From Lingula anatina (Eukaryota; Brachiopoda; Lingulata; Lingulida; Lingulidae), in the NCBI RefSeq assembly GCF_001039355.2, contig NW_019775584.1, positions 1-64,000 of the forward strand: DNA of 64,000 nucleotides. Reading direction: 5' to 3'. Positions 22,271 through 32,600 of the stretch are shown piece after piece. The notes under the pieces are model-generated. The model was given only the letters and a program-made list of their open reading frames with translations, was not told where the DNA came from and ran no database searches. A program made the translations under genes and the position numbers. Every line of letters begins with the position of its first letter. Within the stretch, counting starts at the first letter, position 1.

Positions 22271-25200
22271 CTGAAACAATTTTTTTACTTTTATATGACA
22301 TGATTTATTTAGCGATTTATTGAATTTCAAATTAAGCATTCATTCATTCAGTTACATATTCTGAAATTTCAAGCATTAGGCATGTTCTGTTTAAAGTAAA
22401 GCACAAAAACGGCTTATTTTGTACCTCCGCCAAGGAGGTTATGTTTTGTTTCCGTTAGTTTGTCTGTCTGTCTGTCTATATGTCTGTCTGTTAGCAACAT
22501 TACAGAAAAAGTTATGGACGGATTTTTTGGAACTGTAAGCAGTGGGCCAAGGAAGAGATTATTTTTGGTGGTGATCAGGATCATCAATAATCAATAATCA
22601 AATACTAAATCATTCTAGAATGAAAATATAGGAGAGGAATGAAACGGCATTGGGTGGAGACTTTACTGCCTTGGCGGAGGTCTGCGCTCTCGGAGTGCTT
22701 TTCTAATTTAAAAATGTGGCAGCGGTGGGATTCGAACCCACGCCTCCGAAGAGACTGGTGCCTTAAACCAGCGCCTTAGACCGCTCGGCCACGCTACCTC
22801 TTAGAATGATTTTGTCAGAATAATTTTTCTGCCCAAAATCCCCGAGCCTTGCGTGACGAAGATAATATTTCAGTTCACTCACAGAACATTAATAATTATA
22901 ATTCTATTTAATAGAGCTATTGTTTCATTTTGATAAGAAATCCCAAAGGCAACTTCTTGCGACTGGTAAGAGACAAAAGATGTGAGAATTTTAAATTTTA
23001 TTTTAAGTTATGTAAGTAGATAACTGAAACCCATGTTATTAGTAAATAGGACAGGTGATAAGTAGATGCGCCTTACACCTAGAACCCACCAAACCCTAGA
23101 TTCTTCAAGTTAAAAAATAGAATAAAAATAACTGACTTAATAAATTACACAAATATACATAAAACTTAATTACATATGGTAAAATAAATACATAAATTGA
23201 GCAAATATTTTTTCTTTTCTAGTAGGTCTCTCTTGGCAGCGTCAGGGCAAAGACGTACGGGGGAAGGGGAGGTTTACATGCTACATGTCCCGTAATAATG
23301 TAGAACTTCGCCTTAAAAGTAATTAATATAACCTTTATTGCCGTAATTTAAACATGGGTTTGTCTATATTTTATGGAAAATATATACATGTTATACAAAA
23401 ATAAAACATTTTGTCCATCTGCAACCCAAATGTTGCTCCAAAAGCTGCACGTACTGACATAAACAGCATATCTTGCATTTTTTTTCTTCTTACCTTTATG
23501 GCTCCAGCTTTCAATGAACCCATCCACGGCCGAGAGAATCGCGTGGCCAAATTGATGCGCGGCAGCACGGGCAAACACTTCTTTGGCGTTATCCAAGAAC
23601 GCGTACATTCTCACTGTCATCGGGAGGTTGTCCGCATGCTGTGCCGTCACCGTAAGTCTCGGGGTGTCGTAGAACTTTATCACTACTGGTTTGGAGAGGA
23701 ACGGAGTCACGTGAGTATGAACCTTGACTGACCAGGACTGGCCGCTGATGGTCACTGCTCTTGACCAGTACTTTTCGATACCCTCCCTGGCCAACTCGCA
23801 AAACTGCTCGAGGTAGCCTTCTGGCGGAGGGTGGAATGTGGCAGCGATGCAGTTCAAGCGCACGTGCACGTCTACATGTCTGCAACCTTCGTAGATGACG
23901 GCGTGGATCCAGTTCAGGTGACTATAACGCAAACCGAAGTCGCACGCAGCGACACTCCGTCTACGTCGCCTGCGCCCACTGTCACCGTCTGTGGGTGGAT
24001 CAGTTGTAGATTCGGAGGTTGAGTCTTCTTGGTCAGATAACCTCCACCATGGATCAGCTGGATCAGGACTTGTTGTTGGATTTGGAGGGGGCGTTCCGGT
24101 ATACTTATATGTCTCGTTGTCTATAGTTTTAGCGTGAATAATGTTGTCTAGTTCGATCACATCCGAAGCCAGTCGGGTGGCGACCGAATTAGCCGATCTT
24201 GACTGATCACAAAGAGGGTGCCAGTCAAAAAGGCTAGTCTCCGCCACCCCAAAAACCTTTTCAACCACACCTGCAAAGTCTTTATTGTTATCTGGTTTGG
24301 TGCTGTCTGAGAGTGTTAAAATACTGTCACTGAAATTTGGTATATGTTTCTCGAATTCCGTACAGAATGTCTGAATTGCCAAGTCCAAATTTTCGGGATT
24401 TGAAACCTGTCGTTTCGTTCTGGCGTGAGCACGTGTTTGGAACACTGTTTGAATTTCCCGTCTCTTGCGACCTCCGTCACTTGCATTTGCACAACTTTGG
24501 ACAACGGCCAGGCATTCTGCCGCCGTTTCGTACACGTTAGGAAGTCCCCCGCACTGGTCATAGCTTATGCCCTTGCAAAGGCCAGTGTCTGGGTCCACGT
24601 AAAACAAGTCACCGTCCTCTGTTTTCGGACAGGCGTTCACGGCGTTCCGACTCGTGCACGGGCTCTCACACCACAGCTGACACTCGACCATCGACTCAAA
24701 CAGGTTGCCACTCTGGTCGCACCCGTCCCATTCGAAATATTCACAGGCTTTCTTCACGGAGTTGTACCCGAAGCGGGCGATACCACCCTTGCATTTACGC
24801 ACCGTGGGCACCCTCTCTGTGCATCTGTCGTTAGTTTTAACGCGGAGCTGTTGTGGGGTTGGAACAGGGGGGAACCGGTCCTGAAGATTCTGCGACAGAC
24901 ACTGGGTTAGATAGGTGTGGATTAGGAGACTGGTACGCGATGAGCTCTCGGCTTTCACATCGATGTCCTCCAGGCCCAGGTCAGCTGAAATACACCAGAG
25001 GAATGCCTTTAGTCGTTGTATTGGGTTGATATATTTACGAGCGCCCTTAATAGAGGCACCGGTCGTTAAAAATTTACTCATATTGTACGTTAAGCATCCC
25101 TGTTTATTAATGGCAATATGGTTCTCACCATTGTCTTAGACTAATGAGATTAAATGCAGGCAAGTATATCATCAAACAGCTACATTATTTTTGTGAAATA

Positions 25201-25283
25201 CAAATTTCATACAAATTTTGTGTAGTAGAATTCAAAAGTCATCTATAGTCTGAATGGCCTAGTGTGTATACATTGTACGTTAA

Positions 25284-25350
<67 letters not shown>

Positions 25351-25593
25351 AAATTAGTTTTAAAATTCCTAATAAATCTGGGAAAAAGCCATAGAATTAG
25401 TTAGAGTACACAGACATTGCGTATGTCTACATCGCATCATTTTTGTTTTCATATGGTCTGTGAAAATTTTACAATATTTTCCACTCACAGCGTACAAAAT
25501 AAGTTCTTCTGTCTTACCGTCAAAGCGAATGCCTCGCGTGACTTGAATCCAGATAATTAGTCCAATCAATAGAAGGACGTTTTTCACAGCCAT
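19399..25593 (-). CDS. Secreted Kunitz / degenerate metallopeptidase-like / Dickkopf-like cysteine-rich protein
   Basis: Five exons join in phase: 25593-25518, 24984-23494, 22270-22009, 21668-21539, 20088-19399, about 882 residues. The start gives a clean signal peptide (MAVKNVLLLIGLIIWIQVTR); an in-frame upstream GTG is not needed. Then come Kunitz 1 (C80 to C131), a second Kunitz-like domain, basic cleavage sites (RKRR, RTKR, a run of six arginines), a region of about 250 residues containing HQFGH, WSHKG and GEIDLM, and finally about six cysteine-rich repeats of the type C-x2-C-x2-D-x2-C-x4-YC. The cell probably secretes it and may cut it into several chains. I do not know a characterised protein with this whole order. 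The tRNA and an interspersed element lie in its introns. Confidence 0.88.
21156..21318. mobile_element. MITE with about 50-bp imperfect inverted ends (Harbinger-like)
   Basis: Left end TAA|GGCCGCTTTCACAATAG, right end (reversed) TAA|GGCTGCATTCACAACAG. Both ends continue through AGCGGAC and GGTCAA-TATGG blocks. Flanking triplets are TAA and TTA, close to the TWA target of PIF/Harbinger elements. It lies in the last intron of the Kunitz gene and is related to the element at 27019-27193. There is no coding content. Confidence 0.75.
21455..21481. repeat. Poly-A tract
   Basis: About 26 A residues, interrupted by nothing on the plus strand, in an intron of the Kunitz gene. No retroposon body is recognised next to it. 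Confidence 0.85.
22422..22707. repeat. Interspersed element with inverted ends, copy 3 (reverse orientation)
   Basis: Starts ACCTCCGCCAAGG and ends CCTTGGCGGAGG, then GCGCTCTCGGAGTGCTTTTC, the outer segment in reverse. It contains a (TCTG)n tract and TGGTGGTGATCAGGATCA, the reversed counterpart of the GATCCAGATCACCACC block in copies 1 and 2. It lies in an intron of the Kunitz gene, directly 3' of the tRNA-Leu gene. Confidence 0.85.
22717..22798 (-). tRNA. tRNA-Leu, anticodon AAG
   Basis: An intronless 82-base cloverleaf including the discriminator A. The acceptor stem is GGTAGCG/CGCTGCC, the D-arm contains the A box TGGCCGAGCGG, the anticodon loop TTAAGGC gives anticodon AAG, a long variable arm (TCTCTTCGGAGGC region) is typical of leucine tRNA, and the B box is GGTTCGAATCC. 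A run of five T follows on the minus strand about 3 bases downstream, a pol III terminator. It sits on the same strand in an intron of the Kunitz gene. It decodes CUU/CUC, with inosine at the wobble position. Confidence 0.97.
23494..24984 (-). CDS. Large exon: two Kunitz domains and the first part of the metallopeptidase-like region
   Basis: Kunitz 1 has cysteines spaced 9-15-7-12-3, against 8-15-7-12-3 in the classic inhibitor, with the RFGYN block in place and lysine after the second cysteine (P1), which predicts a trypsin-like target. Kunitz 2 has spacing 8-17-7-12-6 and proline at P1, so it is probably not a standard inhibitor. Between and after them lie GGRKRRE, RTKRQ and an R6 tract, typical furin-type sites. 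The last 130 residues include YWSRAV and AAHQFGHAILSAVDG. The motif has the spacing of the zinc-peptidase HExxH, with glutamine for the catalytic glutamate. Confidence 0.88.
25281..25351. repeat. (AAAT)n microsatellite
   Basis: About 17 tetranucleotide units (TAAA/AATA), in the intron between the signal-peptide exon and the Kunitz exon. Confidence 0.95.
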
Positions 25594-27010
25594 TGGTAAA
25601 GTGATCGCTAATGTACGGCACACCTTTGGCTGGAATTTAAACCAATAGCGGATTAATCAACGGAATAAACGTGAATTTTTGGACCTAATATATATACTGT
25701 GCATCAATGTCGACGGCATAGAGCACCTGTGTTGGGCTTTAGTTTTCCTCAGAAAAATTGGGTGAGGGCGAGCGGTTAATGATATATGTACTGGTAAAGC
25801 ACAAATAAAAATTTAGAAGGATGATTATTGAAGTTCGGCTAAACCATCCATTTTCAAATAATATATTTTCAAGTGGTGGCGGTCAGAAAAATTGTGCTGT
25901 AAGTTCAGCTCAATTGTTAGAGAAGATTGCTTTAACTCTAAATAGGCAATGCTTGGTAAGTAATATTTTTACACCAAGTTTTTACTAATTTAGAGTGAAA
26001 TTATCATTTTGTTTCTTACCTTTTCTATGAATGTCTGTATTGAGCACCAAAGGTCTGCTGTTGCAGTTTTAGTTATAAAATAACGTCACGACAATTTCTT
26101 TTATAAGTCAGTATCTGAAGTATTTTTAACTTTCCGCCAATAAGAGCTCTCTCCTCCACGAGCAATTTTTAACGACCGTTTAATTTTCATTTTAATGGAA
26201 TTAGTGCTGAACACACTAGTTTTCGGTTTACACATTTCACTTGAGGCTCAGGTCATTTTAATATCTGAAAAGCAGTTTAACGATTTTCGTTCCGTTTCGG
26301 TGAACTTAGATGCTGCCTCTCCCATTCGACGGCGTGGATTTTGTCAGCGAGAAACCATTCTCCCACCGCGACAGTGTCGTAAATGACAACAAAATACAAA
26401 ACTGCCGTGGGAATTGTAATTTTAAAAAGAAAGGTTCTCCAAAAATTGTGCATTATGTTGAAATAATCATAAGGACATCTTAAAATCAAATTCGTGATTG
26501 CATTGAAAACAGCAGGGACTAATTATAACTTTACGATAGATGCTCTTTTTTCTTTTTAAATAATTTTTGACTTTCCGCTAACTGGGTCACAAAAAAGATA
26601 CTAACTGATTTTTGGAAGACACTGTATCTTGGCAACTGAAGGGAAGCATTATGCTAATTGTGGAAAATGAAAATGAAGAAAGCAGGTAAAATCTGTCTCG
26701 GAAATGACACGCGCTTCGGAACGCTTACACCGTCTTTTACCATTTCCGTGCCCGCAACGAATTTCATTTTTACATGAAATAAAAAATTAAAATAAAAACC
26801 AGTATATACCAGTGAGTGATGAACATCGTTATGATGATATAACGTCATAAACAGGAAACGGGACCGCATTTTACTCGATTGTCTTGTACTGTAAGTACGG
26901 TTTGGTACCGTCATTTAATTTTCCATTTTAACTGCCATTTCCTGGTATTATCCTGGCGTAATCATCTCAACTGCACCCGACGACCTCTTATTATTACGAG
27001 GACCTACTTT
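25594..27010. other. Intergenic, upstream of the Kunitz gene
   Basis: Contains the presumed promoter of the gene starting at 25593, but no TATA box or initiator stands out. Short open frames near 26195-26490 and 26654-26914 show no coding character or splice support. Confidence 0.45.
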
Positions 27011-27018
27011 TTTTCTTA

Positions 27019-27193
27019 GGCCCCATTCAGAATAGGGGACTAACTAGTCCGAGGGTCAAATATGGCGGTCCACTACAAAGCTTGCCGTCTTATCCGCTAA
27101 TAGACACGGTGTAGGTATCCCGTGGGGAAGTATTCAAGTTGGTCGGCCATAATTGACCCTCGGACTAGTTAGTCCCCAATTCTGAATGAGGCC
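27019..27193. mobile_element. MITE, Tourist/Harbinger-like, with TTA target duplication
   Basis: 175 bp flanked by TTA on both sides (27016-27018 and 27194-27196). The inverted ends start GGCC and run about 50 bp: CATTCAGAAT-GGGGACTAAC, TAGTCCGAGGGTCAA, TATGGC, with only a few mismatches. The TTA duplication, GG start and lack of coding sequence fit a PIF/Harbinger non-autonomous element. The high similarity of the ends points to a fairly recent insertion. Confidence 0.88.
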
Positions 27194-27367
27194 TTAGATT
27201 AAATTTCAAATTCTATTGAATCAAATTTATGAGAGGGTATCGTGTGTTCGTCTTATTAATTGACCTTTGCATATGTGTGAGACATTTTCTATTAGTTTTA
27301 AATTGTGAAAGCTTTAAATTTCATTGAATTTACGAAATTGTGTGTGAAAGTACTCTTAACATGTAGT

Positions 27368-27520
27368 TCGGCATAGGCAGACGTAAGTGCGACAAAGGCA
27401 GATGTGGGACCGACAAAGGCAAATGTAGGATCTGGCATACGGAAGTGTAAGTGCAACATATTCAGATATTGGTCCGACAAAGGCAAGTGTGGGATCGGCA
27501 TAAGGAGGTGTCGGTGCACA
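27368..27520. repeat. Degenerate tandem repeat
   Basis: Successive blocks of about 20-25 bp built on GACAAAGGCA and TGTGGGA, with GGCATA variants. The minus-strand frame through it (PTFAFVGPTSAFVALTSAYAEL) looks repeat-derived and is not called as a gene. Confidence 0.6.
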
Positions 27521-27792
27521 GCAAAACTAACATCAACCAGCAATAAAGAAATATCTTTATTTCCAATGACTCATTAAGAACACGTAACAATAACTGTAGG
27601 CACTATGAAAGCGCTATCTGGCAAGTGTCTGGAATGCATCGAAATTAATTTTAATCACTGCGGAATCCATTATTCCCAATCTTTAAAACGTCCCTCTAAT
27701 GTAATCTCTAGCCCTGTCTTCAGAAGATTCCTCTGCTCTATTTCTTACTCTATACCTAACTCCTAATCTCTGGCCTGTTTCTTGGCGAAATT

Positions 27793-27966
27793 TTATTTCC
27801 CTGGAAATGTGAGCACTTTTCCTTTAATCACCACGGCACACTGTGGATGTCTACCGTCGACAAAATTACGACATATAACCTTGCTTTTGTCTCCCAGGTA
27901 TACAAATTTTGACTCACTCTTGTTATGAGGATGAAGACGGGTGAACATCAACTGAACTTCTAAAGG
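27793..27966 (-). CDS. Possible orphan terminal exon, function unknown
   Basis: After a plausible acceptor (TTTACCTTTAG) on the minus strand a frame of about 57 codons reads EVQLMFTRLHPHNKSESK, continues with KFVYLGDKSKVICRNFVDGR and ends KVLTFPGK at a TAA at 27793. The composition looks protein-like. I find no upstream exon in 27970-29600 and recognise no family. It could be a relic exon, an exon of an unrecognised short gene, or chance. Confidence 0.25.
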   Translation of the reverse strand, partial: PLEVQLMFTRLHPHNKSESKFVYLGDKSKVICRNFVDGRHPQCAVVIKGKVLTFPGK

Positions 27967-27969
27967 TAA

Positions 27970-29652
27970 AAATAGCAATTTAAAATTCAAAAAGGGGGTT
28001 CCAATTTAATTTTTTTCCCCTCAACTCTTTATATAGGATATAACTTGGTCATTATCGGAAAATACTAGACAATTTCAGAGAAATAAATTTTCTTGCTATA
28101 TAAAGGTCTAACGAACGCCGTATTCCATCAGTAAATTAACACAAAAGCTGATGAAATACCAAATAATTCCTGAAACACTGGTAAGAAATAGACCTCTATT
28201 CATTCATCCATGGCACTGCCCCGATATGCGTCTCTATAATATCACTGACAAACGCTTCCGTAACATTCTGAAATGTCAGCTTCCATTTTATCGCCACACT
28301 TCGTATGGTTTACACGTATAAATGATGAGTTTACTGTCAGTTATAGACTAAAACAGACCAAAATTCTGTCTGGGGTAATATAGTACACGCATTCACAATA
28401 ATGAAATAAAATGCATTTTCTTTTGAACATCTTACTTCATATTTATAGACCTACGAATTAACAATTAACATTAAATTCTAAAACCTTAATAATGAAAATC
28501 AGCTTGCTAAATGGGGAAATACCAAAAATGTAAATGCCTAATATTAAACACCAAACTTGGACCTTAAAAGCATTAACAAAACGTTCAAAAATGCACCTTC
28601 ATGATAATTTCTATAAGAAATACAAATCATGAACAAAAATTATGTAAAGAGCATTAATAACCTATTCAAACTTGAAAATGCAATTGTTGAGAGTAAATGA
28701 TTTACATAAGTATTGCAATAACTCACAGAGAAATAAAAGTTAAAAAGTAAAATGTGAAGTTTTAAAACCCATTTCTTCTAAGCTTTAAACATATGACCAC
28801 ATATTTCAAACTAATTAATGATTTGAAAGGTTTGTACACATATTAAGCATAGTGCAATGATAATTGCAACAGTTGAAATTATAAATACATAAATTCAAAG
28901 TTGAAAAAAGGACTTCAGATAAAAGAAAGAATTATTTTTAACTATTAAACTGTATCTCCTACTTGTTTCTGAGCCAAAACCATTTGTCAAATTGGATAAA
29001 GTAAATATTTTTTATAACTTAAAACATTAAGCAAATGGTTTAAACACTTTTATAGCTGCCCATGTTTATAACTCTTCATTTCACAAAGTTTTAAGTCTCA
29101 GCTGTTATCTTTCAGGATATATGAAAATTACTGTGAGAATCTACTTGGGATACAGTTATATGTCTACAGTTACAATTATAAGTGTATGTGTTGTCTGTAA
29201 ATTGCAGATCTACATGTTGTCTGTATAATCCAAAAAATCTACCTGATCTTAGAATAGATGTTTGAGTCCCCATAACTGGGGCAATGATGAATTGGAAATT
29301 TTGATTCAGTTATGCAAAAACTCTGGTCAGGTAATACCCACTCAAGTTTTGAATAATGTGAAAAAAAAATGTTCCACAAAATATGTTTGTAATATACAAT
29401 AATTCACACAATAGGATAATGTGCTATGTGGAGTCTGTCATCTCTTTTAATATTATCTTGTTTATATTTTCTCGTTTAAATAGCAACAGCTTGAACAAAC
29501 AATCTCATTTCAGCAAATTTGAAATGTTGAAGAAAAAAATCCTTCTTTCACTCTCTTCAGATCCTCTCTTCTTCATGTGCGCTACAATAAAATCTCACTC
29601 CAAGCAATTGAAAATCATGCAAACTTTCATAGTCTTCAGATCTTTCTTTTGA
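27970..29652. other. Intergenic / 3' flank of the CUB-LDLa gene
   Basis: Very AT-rich, with no recognisable exon, repeat family or RNA gene. The part next to 29652 is presumably the 3' untranslated region of the minus-strand membrane-protein gene. Confidence 0.5.
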
Positions 29653-32600
29653 TTAGGTGGGGACTGGTGACAACAACTCACTGTATCGAGCAAACCTGTA
29701 GCGCTTGTAGCAGTAAGGAATGAGGCAAGCTATCAGGAATCCAGCCACCAGTGACCCAAGGATAGACAAGGCCAGAGCCAGGTAGGACACTGCAATGGAC
29801 ATGACAAGATACATGATCAGCATTCGATTTCATATAAATTTTATCAGTTCTGATTGTTCAGGGTACAAAGGGGGTTGCATCAGGTTTTCAGATGGAGAAA
29901 CATTATATAAAATTAAAGTGCAATGCTTAAAGATAATAAGTCAATGAGGTAATAAGAGCAGTGACAAATTTTTAATAGCATCTTTTAGTTTACATCTTAT
30001 ATTGATGACAAGGTTACTCCTAATTCCTTTCCAATATCAATCCACCTACTTTCAAACCCCTTATTCACACGCATACACACAGAGAGAGAGAGAGAGAGAG
30101 AGGGGAGAGAGAGAGAGATTTCACACACCTGCTCCTGAGCTGAGAGTGCCAGGTTTGGCACAGCCTTTCTCGTCTGATCTGTCCTGACACTGGTAGATGC
30201 CGTCACACTTCCAGTCAGCATGAATACATTTACCATTGTCACACTGATCTGACAGGGGACATTCTGAAAGAGACATTTGAATGAGGGGTAGTGAGAATGT
30301 TATGACAGCCAAAAGACTGTTCACCTCTTTGATCACTGGAACATAAGTATATGGACTTACAATGTAAGGTAATATCAATATCTTACTATCTACTACATGC
30401 ACTGACTAACACTGTAATTACAAATATCCAGATGAATCAAGGAAAAAAAATTCCAGAATATCTAATCACCAAAGGATAAGTGCATTTTGATTTTATCATT
30501 GTTTCTTTGCAAAATGATTCTTTTTTTTATTTCCAGAATATCTAATCACCAAAGGATAAGTGCATTTTGATTTTATCATTGTTACTTTGCAAAATGATTC
30601 TTTTTTTTTTAAAGTTTTTAGAACAACTTACCTTTTATTTTATAATCCATCCTGAAGGCAAATCCTGCTGGTACTTCTGGGCCACTTAAATGCTGATATC
30701 TGTACTTAATCCACAGTACATTACTAGTGGACAGGATAGATGGACTTTTGCCATTCTTGTAATTCATCTGGACCAGTGGAGACTGGGAGGAACCACCATC
30801 ACGGATTTCAAACAGGTTTCTGCATACAGTATTCAATTATTGGTTAAGATGAATGTTTAGAAAAATAATCACAGTCATGACCTCAATTGAATGCTGTCTA
30901 TTATCATTATGTGGACAGATTTTAATGTCCTGAGTATGTATGTATGTGTCTTAGGGGCTGTTGTATCCAGGATTTAGATAAGAGGGGTCAGGGGCACATA
31001 CACAGAGATATTGCTGGTTTTGTCTTGTTATCCTTGGTATACCTTTTTTTGATCTTAGCTAAGACAAGTGTATAAGGCTACTGTACCCCCATCCTAGACC
31101 AGTCATTGCTCGAAAAAAAAAAAAAAAATAAATTACTGAAGAAAAAGATATCACTTAGATATTCAGAGTTGACTGTTACTCACCCAGTCGCATTCATAAA
31201 GTTATGAATCTCATAGTCAAAGGAGATGATGTTCACTGTGGAGTTCCCAGTTTTTGGAGGCAGAGTAACAATCCACACACATGTGGTATTCTTCGAGACT
31301 GGTTTTGGATAACCAGGTGTTGCAATTTCTGAGATCTTTGTTATATTTCCACCGCAATCTGAAATGGAGCATGATTATAATCCAGTAAAACTTTGAATCT
31401 TAAATTACTTTGTTTCACATAAAAAATATTTGTGTGAATGCAATGTCAAATGTTTATTTTAAGTCATATCTGTTATAGCAAAAATGTTCATTGGCTTGGT
31501 AGTTGGATCATATAGTAGTTATTATTTAGCACAGGCTGGGATTTTTCCTCACAGTTAGCCTACTGCAAACCTGGTCAGAGACTGACTGATGTGAGTACAT
31601 GTTGTTACTCACAAGGTGACATTTATTGTACAGTCCTGGCTACAATACAACCCAGTGATTTGACTAGCCATTAATAAAGTTTATGTAATCTTCCCAATAC
31701 TATCTGCATGGATTGAACTTGGGGGTTTAAAAATGACTGAGTATAAATTTACAATCCCCCCCCACCCAAAAAAAAACAGTTTGAAGTCAATACTCACCAA
31801 TCAATTCATAAGAAACATTCACTCCTTGCTTTACTGATGTACTCTTACTCTTTGACAAAAACCACACCCACAACTCTTCTCCTGAACTGATCACATCATT
31901 GGGTATGACATCACCACTATATTGACCAATCGTATCAGGTTCGCTTCCATTGGTGCCGTTCTGATGTACGGCTCTCATGACCTTCACATAATGGGGAGTA
32001 GCCAGATGAAAGGTGTCAAAGCTGAGGTGGACAAGCTTTTCTTTCTGGTCAGTTAACTTAATGACCCACAGACACCAGGCATTGAGAGGATAGGAGTCAG
32101 GAAAGTTTGGACTGGTGAAAGTTCCACTTTTGCCATCTAAGACTGCATTACAGGCTAAGATAATAATAAAAATAATAAATTGATATATATTGTACTTGTC
32201 TGTTACTTGAAAATTAGACAATTTTGTTCATTATTAAATAATACTTTTCATTACAAATTTATTTGCCTAAAGTTGGTTAATAATTGCATTTATTTGTTAA
32301 GCCATGTAATATTTCTAACTATTTCATGTACTTGTTATTCCCATTTTTTGTGCGGCCCACAAAGCAAAGGCTTGGTATGACGAAAATTAATAGTACAAAG
32401 TAATAATACAAAGTACCTGGTGCAGTTCTGTAAGAGGCAGTAAAAAGGAGTTGTGGAGTAACAGAGGTGTCTTCATCTGTTGAATTCACACTTGAGTTGG
32501 TCGCCACCTGCATGTAATCTAACCTGAAAGATATACCAAGTAAGAGAATTTTTAAGAAGATCAGAAAAAAATCTCACACAACAATNTCATGTTAGCTTTA

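Noticed and set aside
22033-22323. Plus-strand frame and an AAGATGGCGG word at about 22156
   Set aside because: It lies antisense within a coding exon of the Kunitz gene; the YY1-like word is explained by the codons.
24425-24910. 161-codon plus-strand frame
   Set aside because: Antisense shadow of the Kunitz exon, which has cysteine spacing and phase support on the minus strand.
27298-27543. Minus-strand frame with repeated FAFVGPTSAF pattern
   Set aside because: It follows a degenerate tandem repeat and has no splice or start support.
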